64,000 nt of DNA from an uncultured Bacilli bacterium (GTDB lineage Bacteria > Bacillota_I > Bacilli_A > RF39 > UBA660): the NCBI GenBank assembly GCA_934095865.1, contig CAKOKU010000001.1:62001-126000 (forward strand), written 5' to 3'. The translations under genes were made by a program, and so were the position numbers. The notes under the pieces were generated by a model, which saw only the letters and a program-made list of their open reading frames with translations, ran no database searches and was not told the origin of the DNA. Positions 58,045-64,000 of the stretch are shown here, in pieces; position 1 is the first letter of the stretch; every line of letters starts with the position of its first letter.

Positions 58045-58263
58045 ATGCATATATATCAAATATTATTATTAATTGGTGTAGTCATTGCTAGTATTATGAC
58101 TTCTTATTCATTAGTAAGAACTTTTGTGTTATTGATAAAAAGTAATGATGTTCAGGCTAAAGAAGAAAAAGATTTAGAAAAAACGATGAAGTTAATGATT
58201 TATTCAATTATTTTATTAACTATTTGTTCTTTTGTTTATACTTTGTTTTGTATAATGGATTAG
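58045..58263 (+). CDS. Small two-pass membrane protein
   Basis: 72 residues from the ATG at 58045 (GTGGTGG upstream). Two membrane helices (~5-25 and ~48-68) separated by a charged loop (KSNDVQAKEEKDLEKT). An in-frame start at 57982 is less likely because it lacks a ribosome site. No function can be given. Next to the HD-domain gene. Confidence 0.65.
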   Translation: MHIYQILLLIGVVIASIMTSYSLVRTFVLLIKSNDVQAKEEKDLEKTMKLMIYSIILLTICSFVYTLFCIMD

Positions 58264-58272
58264 TGTGTTTTG

Positions 58273-58785
58273 ATGAATAATGATATTATTGGTGTAGATA
58301 CATATGATGATATTGTTAAAGATATCTTATCTAATCCTGAATTTCAAAAGCTTAAGAGTGAGCCCCATCATGGTATAAGTCGTTATGAGCATTGTCTTAG
58401 AGTATCTAAAGGGTCTTATTTAGTTGTTAAAAGTCTTAGAATGAAGAACTTAATTGGTATTACAAGAGCTTCTTTGTTACATGATTTTTATACAGATAAT
58501 GATTTAAATGGTTATAATTCTTATGAAAGATTACGTGTGCATCCTAATGTTGCCTTAAAGAATGCGAGAAAATTTTATGATCTTAATGATATGGAAGCTG
58601 ACATTATTGTTAAACATATGTTTCCTCATACTAAAGAATTACCTAAATATAAAGAAACTTATTTGGTTTCTGTTATGGATAAATTGGTAGCTTCTTATGA
58701 AATGGTAAGGTTTAAGGCTTCTTTGAAGTTAGGTATTTATTTATTATTTATTTATAATGTAGTTAGTATAAAGATGCAGCAGTAA
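58273..58785 (+). CDS. HD-domain phosphohydrolase
   Basis: 170 residues. Metal-binding pattern of the HD superfamily: His in HGISRYEHCLRV, the HD pair in LLHDFY, His in RVHPNVALKNA, and a later KHMFPH and SVMDKLVA Asp. Close to small predicted HD hydrolases that act on nucleotides; substrate unknown. A TTG at 58270 precedes the ATG at 58273, which I use; ribosome site weak. It lies nine bases after the small membrane protein gene. Confidence 0.82.
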   Translation: MNNDIIGVDTYDDIVKDILSNPEFQKLKSEPHHGISRYEHCLRVSKGSYLVVKSLRMKNLIGITRASLLHDFYTDNDLNGYNSYERLRVHPNVALKNARKFYDLNDMEADIIVKHMFPHTKELPKYKETYLVSVMDKLVASYEMVRFKASLKLGIYLLFIYNVVSIKMQQ

Positions 58786-58859
58786 TTGTTGTAATATGAT
58801 TATTTAAAATGTAGATTGTTGCGCTTATTCTAATAGATTTTGTAAAAATTAATTGATTT

Positions 58860-58880
58860 ATTCCCTTTAATAAAGGGAAT
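58860..58880 (+). repeat. Perfect hairpin just upstream of tRNA-Arg
   Basis: ATTCCCTTT (58860-58868) and AAAGGGAAT (58872-58880) pair with a 3-base loop. No T run follows, so it is not a typical terminator on this strand; it may be part of the tRNA precursor leader or an operator. It lies six bases before the tRNA. Confidence 0.6.
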
Positions 58881-58886
58881 ATACTT

Positions 58887-58965
58887 GTCTCCATAGCTCA
58901 GATGGATAGAGCACAGACCTCCTAAGTCTGGTTTTGGCCGAGTTCGAGTCTCGGTGGGGACACCA
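58887..58965 (+). tRNA. tRNA-Arg (anticodon CCU)
   Basis: Full cloverleaf: acceptor GTCTCCA with TGGGGAC (one G-T pair), D arm containing AGCTCAGATGGATAGAGC, anticodon stem CAGAC/GTCTG around the loop CTCCTAA giving anticodon CCT, a 7-base variable region, and T arm CCGAG-TTCGAGT-CTCGG. CCA is encoded (58963-58965). It reads AGG codons. tRNA genes are frequent integration sites, and gene content changes after it. Confidence 0.97.
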
Positions 58966-58977
58966 TTTGATAATTAA

Positions 58978-59002
58978 AGCCTGTAAATACGGGCTATTTT
59001 TT
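58978..59002 (+). terminator. Terminator of tRNA-Arg
   Basis: AGCCTGT (58978-58984) pairs with ACGGGCT (58989-58995; one G-T pair), followed by ATTTTTT. Confidence 0.8.
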
Positions 59003-59153
59003 ATATCATTAGGTTTTTATGCGTATTTTAAACAGGTTTATATTTTTAATAGTATAAAGTAAGTGATTTTTGGTGTGGATAACATTATTTTAATACAGAA
59101 AATTTAAATAAATGTAAGCCAAATTTTGTCAATTTATATGCATTAAGTTAAAC

Positions 59154-59182
59154 TTGATATTCTGTTGATTTTATGCTAGAGT
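59154..59182 (+). promoter_or_regulatory. Promoter of the coiled-coil membrane protein gene
   Basis: TTGATA (59154-59159), 17-base spacer, TAGAGT (59177-59182) with an extended TGC before the -10. It is the only recognisable element in the ~220 bases between the tRNA terminator and the next gene. Confidence 0.55.
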
Positions 59183-59221
59183 AAACACCATAGATGTTTT
59201 TAGTATGTTTTTGGAGGGTTT

Positions 59222-59953
59222 ATGATAAAAAATTTAAAATTTACTGAAGATTTTAAAAAAAGAATTGTTGCTGGTGGTTTAGGACTTGTTCTTATGACTT
59301 CTGCTGGGGCTTTGGGTGTCGGCATTCATAATGCTAAAGAGATTAAAAAGTTAACAAAACAACAAGAAGAATCGACTAGCGTTAGCGTTGATTTTGGAAA
59401 TTATTTAACTGAATATGAACAAGAAAAAGGTCAATTAGAAAAGGAAATTGCTGATTTAAAGGCACAGAAAGAAGCATTACAACATAATGATGATAAACAG
59501 TTTAAGCTTAAAGATATATACGTAGCAAGAATTCAAAATCAAGATGGCGAGGAATATTGTGCAGTTACTCGTGGTACTTCATTTTCACGTGCCGAAGCAT
59601 ATGTTAGTTATGCCGTAGGTGAAGATATTTCGGATGAAGAGTATTTAAAATTGGTAAATGAGTTTGTACCTTCTGTTCCAGGTGAAGATGTTATTTTTAC
59701 TTATAATGAAGTTCATGGTAATTTTTATGCTGTTTCTAGTGATACTGTTAACGATCCTTTAGTTCAAGACTATGTTAGATATGATGAGATTGCATCTTTG
59801 AGTACATATTTAACTGAAGGTGAAGAAGATGGAATGATTTTTGAAGATGAATTGTTTGGTAAGAGTGTTATTTATTTATCTGATGTTGAAAGAGTTTTAA
59901 GTAGAATAAATGCTGAGAAAAAAGGCCGTTCAATAATCAAGAAGCTTAACTAA
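59222..59953 (+). CDS. Unknown membrane-anchored coiled-coil protein
   Basis: 243 residues; TTGGAGGGTTT before the ATG. A positively charged N terminus and a hydrophobic, Gly-rich segment (IVAGGLGLVLMTSAGALGVG) form a signal anchor, followed by a coiled coil at ~55-90 (YEQEKGQLEKEIADLKAQKE) and a ~150-residue C-terminal domain with EEYCAVTRG and alternating acidic and aromatic residues. The domain is not recognised. It is the first gene after tRNA-Arg and has its own promoter and terminator. Confidence 0.72.
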   Translation: MIKNLKFTEDFKKRIVAGGLGLVLMTSAGALGVGIHNAKEIKKLTKQQEESTSVSVDFGNYLTEYEQEKGQLEKEIADLKAQKEALQHNDDKQFKLKDIYVARIQNQDGEEYCAVTRGTSFSRAEAYVSYAVGEDISDEEYLKLVNEFVPSVPGEDVIFTYNEVHGNFYAVSSDTVNDPLVQDYVRYDEIASLSTYLTEGEEDGMIFEDELFGKSVIYLSDVERVLSRINAEKKGRSIIKKLN

Positions 59954-60007
59954 ATAAAGATATAATAAAGTATTGCTTTAATGAATATAATGAGAATTTG
60001 ATAATGT

Positions 60008-60032
60008 AAAAGGACTAGAAATAGTCTTTTTA
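60008..60032 (+). terminator. Terminator after the coiled-coil protein gene
   Basis: AAAGGACTA and TAGTCTTTT pair around a GAAA tetraloop, ending in T run. Confidence 0.75.
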
Positions 60033-60157
60033 AATTTAAAAAATCATTATATAATTATTTTATAAAAATGTTGTAATTTGGCGTGATATATTTTGATTAA
60101 GAAAGTTTTAAATGAAAGGGATATCTTTTACAATTAAGTAATTGATAAATTGAAACT

Positions 60158-60469
60158 ATGTATGAATATGATTTTAATAAAGAAAATATAGTAAGCGAGT
60201 ATAAAGAAATAACTATTAAATGTGACAATACTTATTATTTGGTTAATATATTATTTACTGATAAAAATATATTACTGTTTTATGATGTTAATAAAAATAA
60301 TGTTTTAAAAAGTCGAAATGTTCAAGTTGTAGAAAAATTTGTTTTGGTTTTAAAGCAAGAATTGAATAATATTAATTATAAATTACAGGAGAATAATACA
60401 ATATTATTTGTAAATGAAAATGAAGTAATTATTTATAATTTTAATATTGAAAATGCCATAAAAGCTTAA
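60158..60469 (+). CDS. Unknown small protein
   Basis: 103 residues, soluble, rich in Asn, Ile, Lys and Val, with alternating beta-like segments (YYLVNILFTDKNILLFYD). No motif recognised. There is no Shine-Dalgarno at the ATG and an in-frame TAA lies 12 bases upstream, so initiation is weak or the gene may not be expressed. Codon composition is like its neighbours and the stop is followed by a terminator, which supports a real gene. Confidence 0.5.
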   Translation: MYEYDFNKENIVSEYKEITIKCDNTYYLVNILFTDKNILLFYDVNKNNVLKSRNVQVVEKFVLVLKQELNNINYKLQENNTILFVNENEVIIYNFNIENAIKA

Positions 60470-60487
60470 CATTTTTGTCAACAGTCT

Positions 60488-60521
60488 GAAAAATGGGTTG
60501 ATGGCCATTTTTTTTAATGGA
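60488..60521 (+). terminator. Terminator after the small protein gene
   Basis: AAATGG pairs with CCATTT across an 8-base loop; a long T run follows. Confidence 0.7.
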
Positions 60522-60581
60522 CTAAATTGTATTTTTAGGTATAAATTTGTTAGTTATGTTAATAATAAGATAGATAAAAAA

Positions 60582-60610
60582 TATTCATAGAGTTATATAC
60601 TCTATGAATA
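60582..60610. repeat. Palindromic hairpin, left copy of an inverted pair
   Basis: TTCATAGAGT-TATAT-ACTCTATGAA (60584-60608), with two more pairing bases each side. The 25-base core is the exact reverse complement of the copy at 60847-60871. Arms of 10-12 bases around a 5-base centre resemble a tyrosine-recombinase core site or a strong operator. It lies in the 478-base gap 60470-60947, which has no gene. Confidence 0.85.
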
Positions 60611-60702
60611 CGTAATTACTTAGCCTATTCTTAATTTATATTATATATTTTATCATATTTTGTATAGTTTTGGTAAACTTTTACATACTTTTTTACATAA
60701 AT

Positions 60703-60813
60703 TATGGTCAAAATTATAGTCAGTATTTTCTTTAGTAGTCTCTGATATTTCAGATAAATTTGGTAAATATGGGAAAAATAAAAATTAGAAATTTATAGTC
60801 AATTTTGTAGTCA
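60703..60813 (+). repeat. Two pairs of 12-bp-spaced direct repeats (TRTRGTCA)
   Basis: TATGGTCA (60703-60710), TATAGTCA (60715-60722), TATAGTCA (60794-60801) and TGTAGTCA (60806-60813), all in the same orientation. Members of each pair are 12 bases apart and the pairs are 91 bases apart. Such pairs are like arm-type sites of tyrosine recombinases or tandem regulator sites; role is inferred. Confidence 0.6.
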
Positions 60814-60818
60814 AACAT

Positions 60819-60846
60819 TTGTTTTTCTTAGCAAGTATCGTATATT
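60819..60846 (+). promoter_or_regulatory. Promoter pointing at the surface-protein operon
   Basis: TTGTTT (60819-60824), 16-base spacer, TATATT (60841-60846). The predicted transcription start falls in the right-hand palindrome, which would be at the 5' end of the RNA. Confidence 0.5.
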
Positions 60847-60873
60847 TTCATAGAGTATATAACTCTATGAAAA
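60845..60873. repeat. Palindromic hairpin, right copy of an inverted pair
   Basis: TTCATAGAGT-ATATA-ACTCTATGAA (60847-60871), the exact reverse complement of the left copy. Flanking similarity (AAGTA...CGTAT before each copy when read towards it) extends the inverted repeat imperfectly. The interval between copies is about 240 bases. Confidence 0.85.
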
Positions 60874-60947
60874 GTACACTTTAAGAAAACAAGCAGGCTT
60901 AGTCATATTCTTGTAATAAAATTTTAAGAAATGGAGAAAATAAGACT

Positions 60948-62981
60948 ATGAAAGAGTCTGGTCAAATGAAAAAAAGAGTAACTAAACTGCTGTTGATTAT
61001 TACTTTATTTTTGATATGTATTTTTGGAGTTAGTTATGCTTATTACCTTATGAGTAGCAAGCAAGAAGATGATAACATAGCTAAGTCATCATGCTTTCAA
61101 TTAGCATTTACTAGTCAAAAAAATGAAATAAATCTTGATAATATGTATCCAATTAGTGATGAGGAAGGGAAAGCTTTAACTCCTTTTAGTTTTACAATAA
61201 CTAATACTTGTGACATGATAGCTTCTTATAATGTTAATTTGGAGATTCTAGATGGAACTACGATGAATAGTGATTATGTAGCTGTGATGGTAAATGATGA
61301 AGCTCCTAGCTTATTAAGTAGTTATGATTCTACAAATGTTGAAATATCTGGTAGTGTAGAATCTCGCACTTTGGCTAAGGGAACATTAAGTTATAATGAT
61401 TCAGTCGATTATAAAGTTAGATTTTGGATGGATAAGAGTGTTACTAGTAGTGATTCGATGAATAAAAATTTCTTGTCTAAAATTGTTATTACAGCATCAC
61501 CTAGTGTTTATAATCCTAAAGATGCTGGATATAATACATTACATGATGCTATATTGGCTAATGAATATCAAACGGCACCTGATAAAGCTTTAGAGAAAAT
61601 TAATGGGAAGAATAGTCCTTATATAACTACTGATGAAAATGGAGTAGCAAAAATTACGAATACGGCTCCAGTAATTAAATGGATGGAAAAAACAGAAGAA
61701 ACTAGTCAAACAAGAACAGTTGTAAAGATAGCAGAGTCAGCAATTAATAGTGATGATGCTACTAGTAATTTAACTGTAAATGATACGAAGATGCGTATTT
61801 ATACGTCAAAAATTTTTAACAGCGAAACTGGTAAATATGTTTTAGAAGATCCGGTATATGCTAATCCAACAGAACTTGATTATGGTACTAATTCTCATTA
61901 TTACTATATAAGTGAAAATATTACTTATAATAAATCTAGTGGTAAGTTATATACATCTACAAGTGCTAATAATGTTACTATTTATGAAATAATTGGTGCG
62001 ACAGTATCATCTTCATCGACAAAATGGAATGATGTTTTATATGATAGTGTAACATATAAATTAAGTGTAATTACTTTTACTGAATCAGAATTAGAAAGTG
62101 ATAAATCAGATAAAGGTTTATATGCTGGTGTTGATGATAATGGTATAACTTATTATTATAGAGGAAATATTAATAATAATAATGTTTTATTTGGTGGTTA
62201 TTATTGGCAAATAGTAAGAATTAATGGCGATGGTTCCATAAGACTTATTTATAATGGGACAAAAGCTAATGCCAAAGGTTTAGCTCAATCAATAAATAAT
62301 AAAACATATCAATTTAATACGAAATATAATGCTCCGATTTATGGTGGATATATGTATGGTAATCCTGATTCGACGGTGTTTGACGAAGTGTATGATAATG
62401 TTAATGATTCTACAATTAAACAAAATATTGATGAGTGGTATAAACAAAATATAGAAGATAATGGATATGGTTCTTATATTTCATTAGAAGCTGGATTTTG
62501 TGGAGATAGAACTATATTTTCTGGTGATGGTATTGGTACGAATAAAGATACTTACTTTATGTCTTATGATAGGAGCCATTCAGGAACAGCTCAGTATAAA
62601 TGTCCAAATATTGAGAGAGATTTATATACAGTAACTTCAGCATCTGATGGGAATAAAGCTTTAATATATCCTGTTGGTTTGATAACTTATGATGAATTAA
62701 TGTTTGCTGGTATTGATTCAGATCATATTAATAAACTGTCTTGGATTTATTCTGCACAAAATTATTGGACGATGACACCAGACGGTTATGGTTCGTCTAG
62801 AGGCTTAGAATTTAATGTTATGTTATCTAATGTGGGCTTTATTAGTGCTGGTTCTTATGTTTTTGATAGTTGGGGAGTTAGACCTGTCATTAACTTAAAG
62901 TCAGATGTCAAGATATCTGGAGGTATAGGAATACCAGAAAATCCATATGTTATAGAAACTAATGAGGTGTCAAATGAATAA
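60948..62981 (+). CDS. Large surface protein with TasA-like N terminus, paralogue 1
   Basis: 677 residues. N-terminal signal (KKRVTKLLLIITLFLICIFG) followed by VSYAYYLMS and, ~20 residues later, SSCFQLAFTS; this signal-AY(F/W) pattern is that of SipW-processed TasA/camelysin-like proteins. A beta-sandwich-like segment with ITNTCDMIASYNVNLEILDG follows, then a middle region with ITNTAPVIKWMEKTEETSQT. The last ~170 residues (YYWQIVRINGDGSIRLIYNG ... YWTMTPDG ... SWGVRPVINLK) resemble the DUF6273-type domain of secreted proteins. Probably cell-surface or fibre-forming. GGAGAA is nine bases upstream. Paralogue 2 overlaps its 3' end by 8 bases. Confidence 0.82.
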   Translation: MKESGQMKKRVTKLLLIITLFLICIFGVSYAYYLMSSKQEDDNIAKSSCFQLAFTSQKNEINLDNMYPISDEEGKALTPFSFTITNTCDMIASYNVNLEILDGTTMNSDYVAVMVNDEAPSLLSSYDSTNVEISGSVESRTLAKGTLSYNDSVDYKVRFWMDKSVTSSDSMNKNFLSKIVITASPSVYNPKDAGYNTLHDAILANEYQTAPDKALEKINGKNSPYITTDENGVAKITNTAPVIKWMEKTEETSQTRTVVKIAESAINSDDATSNLTVNDTKMRIYTSKIFNSETGKYVLEDPVYANPTELDYGTNSHYYYISENITYNKSSGKLYTSTSANNVTIYEIIGATVSSSSTKWNDVLYDSVTYKLSVITFTESELESDKSDKGLYAGVDDNGITYYYRGNINNNNVLFGGYYWQIVRINGDGSIRLIYNGTKANAKGLAQSINNKTYQFNTKYNAPIYGGYMYGNPDSTVFDEVYDNVNDSTIKQNIDEWYKQNIEDNGYGSYISLEAGFCGDRTIFSGDGIGTNKDTYFMSYDRSHSGTAQYKCPNIERDLYTVTSASDGNKALIYPVGLITYDELMFAGIDSDHINKLSWIYSAQNYWTMTPDGYGSSRGLEFNVMLSNVGFISAGSYVFDSWGVRPVINLKSDVKISGGIGIPENPYVIETNEVSNE

Positions 62982-64000
62982 GAAAAGAAAATATATAATA
63001 TTTATATCTATTTTATCAATCATAATACTTAGTGTTATTGGAACATCGTATGCTTATTGGCGCTTTAGTGTTATCCAAGATAAAGTTAATGTAGGAAAAA
63101 GTAAATGTTTAAGTATGGAGATAAATAATGAAGCTAATGTTATATCATTAAGTAATATTTATCCAATAAGTGATGAAGAGGGAAGAAAGTCAACGCCATA
63201 TAGTTTTACTATAACTAATACTTGTGATGTTTTTGCTAGTTATAATATTAATTTAGAAATGCTTGAAGGTACTACTATGAATAGTGATTATATGGCTGTT
63301 TTAGTTAATAGTGAATCTATAAAAAGATTAGGAGAATATGATAAAGCGGATATAGTTTTAGATAGTAGTGTTGAATCAAGAACAATAGCTACTGGTACTT
63401 TGGGTGCTGGTGATTCGATTGATTATACGTTAAGATTATGGTTGGATAAGAGTGTTACTAGCGTTGATGCAATGAATAAAGTATTTACTTCTAAAGTTGT
63501 AGTAGAGTATCAACCTAGTAATTATAATCCTAAAGATGCTGGATATAATATATTACATGATGCTATTTTGGCTAATGAATATCAAACGACGCCGGAGATT
63601 GCAATTGAGAAAATTAAAGCAAAACAAAGCTCTAGTATAACAGATAATGGTGATGGTACTTATACAGTGACTAATACAGCCCCAATTATTAAGTGGATGG
63701 AAAAGGTTGGAGATACAGGCCAAACAAGAACTGTTGTAAAGATAGCAGAGTCAGCCATCAAAATAGATGATGCAACTAGTAATTTAACAATAAATGATAC
63801 GAAGATGCGTATTTATACAGCAAAAACATTTAATAGTGAAACCGGTAGATATACATTAAGCAATATGCAATATGTTGATCCTTCAACTTTAACTTTTGGA
63901 GGAGATACCCATTACTATTATTCAACCGAAAATATTGTTTATAACACAGCTACTAAAAAGTTGTATACGTCAACTAATAGTGGGGATATAACAATATATG
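62974..64000 (+). CDS. Large surface protein with TasA-like N terminus, paralogue 2 (cut by window end)
   Basis: The frame is open from ATG 62974 (GAGGTG five bases upstream) to the last base, 342 codons. It has a signal anchor (YIIFISILSIIILSVIG), then TSYAYWRFS and GKSKCLSMEI. It parallels paralogue 1 closely: IYPISDEEGRKSTPYSFTIT, ITNTCDVFASYNINLEMLEG, NPKDAGYN, LHDAILANEYQT, APIIKWMEKVGDTGQTRTVV and NDTKMRIYTAK have near-identical counterparts. The signal and the early linker are the most diverged parts. The C-terminal domain lies outside the window. Tandem duplication is clear. Confidence 0.85.
   Translation, partial: MNKKRKYIIFISILSIIILSVIGTSYAYWRFSVIQDKVNVGKSKCLSMEINNEANVISLSNIYPISDEEGRKSTPYSFTITNTCDVFASYNINLEMLEGTTMNSDYMAVLVNSESIKRLGEYDKADIVLDSSVESRTIATGTLGAGDSIDYTLRLWLDKSVTSVDAMNKVFTSKVVVEYQPSNYNPKDAGYNILHDAILANEYQTTPEIAIEKIKAKQSSSITDNGDGTYTVTNTAPIIKWMEKVGDTGQTRTVVKIAESAIKIDDATSNLTINDTKMRIYTAKTFNSETGRYTLSNMQYVDPSTLTFGGDTHYYYSTENIVYNTATKKLYTSTNSGDITIY

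Noticed and set aside
60660..60800. Remnant of an integrase C terminus suggested by the 12-bp-periodic GTCA repeats
   Set aside because: All frames are broken by several stops and no other integrase motif remains; the repeats are better listed as possible recombinase or regulator sites.
60582..60873. CRISPR-like repeat array
   Set aside because: Only two palindromic copies, in opposite orientation and 240 bases apart, with no regular spacers and no cas genes.
1..64000. Use of TGA as tryptophan, as in mollicutes
   Set aside because: Several genes end in TGA at tight overlaps with the next start (infB/rbfA, prp/rpmA, rimM/trmD, yceD), and tryptophans are coded by TGG in conserved positions.

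Overview
The window is strongly AT-rich chromosomal DNA with tightly packed genes, short Shine-Dalgarno-led intergenic gaps, a Leu T-box, an L21-type leader, DnaD, a Spo0A-family regulator, an LTA-synthase-like protein, YceD-L32 and the Prp/L27 pair. Together these point to a low-GC Gram-positive bacterium of the class Bacilli, probably an uncultured gut lineage near the Erysipelotrichales/RF39 groups (inference; no 16S gene is present). TGA is used as a stop (for example infB/rbfA, prp/rpmA and rimM/trmD overlap at ATGA), so the standard bacterial code applies and this is not a code-4 mollicute. The class III ribonucleotide reductase implies anaerobic growth.

Layout. 1-4541: 3' end of an unknown gene, then nrdD-nrdG-dut on the minus strand, divergent from a Crp/Fnr-family regulator; a perfect 20-bp palindrome lies in the shared promoter region. 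4643-11380: ftsW-like SEDS gene, a uridine-kinase-like protein, gap, an unknown gene, pgk, and a Spo0A homologue whose receiver has lost its phospho-accepting aspartate. 11561-17456: rimP(short)-nusA-rnpM-infB-rbfA-truB plus two unknown genes. 17512-20786: rpmB (55 codons, minus strand), cca, dnaD, nth, an unknown gene, cutA. 20942-29684: oleate hydratase and TetR regulator, tex, LTA-synthase-like protein, asnB. 29717-36908: unknown membrane-anchored protein, T-box-controlled small membrane protein and leuS, L21 leader with rplU-prp-rpmA, and a two-component system.

36973-41855 is a compact five-gene operon (AMP-dependent acyl ligase, acyl carrier protein, phosphopantetheinyl transferase, tandem GT8 glycosyltransferase, PlsC-type acyltransferase) that looks like a self-contained acyl-glycoconjugate or glycolipid pathway that I cannot match to a named system. 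41861-48538 is housekeeping (tmcAL, yceD-rpmF, lemA, tmk, an rRNA methyltransferase, rimM, trmD) with a choline/aminoglycoside-kinase-like gene broken by one in-frame stop. 48657-54531 carries a HerA-like ATPase and a reduced Tad-type secretion cluster (CpaE-, CpaF-, TadB- and TadC-like); the CpaF-like protein keeps Walker A but has lost the Walker B and His-box regions, and no pilin, secretin or prepilin peptidase is seen.

54594-58785 has an acidic membrane protein, a GH31 enzyme with an altered acid/base residue and an HD protein. After tRNA-Arg(CCU) at 58887 the content becomes accessory: a coiled-coil membrane protein, a small unknown protein, and two tandem paralogous large surface proteins with TasA-like N termini. 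The 478-bp gap before them holds two hairpin-forming 25-bp sequences that are exact reverse complements of each other and two pairs of direct repeats with 12-bp period, an arrangement like recombinase core and arm sites, with a promoter at the right-hand copy pointing into the surface-protein operon. The most novel-looking items are the 36973-41855 operon, the degenerate Tad cluster, the Asp-less Spo0A and the putative DNA-inversion or attachment region.
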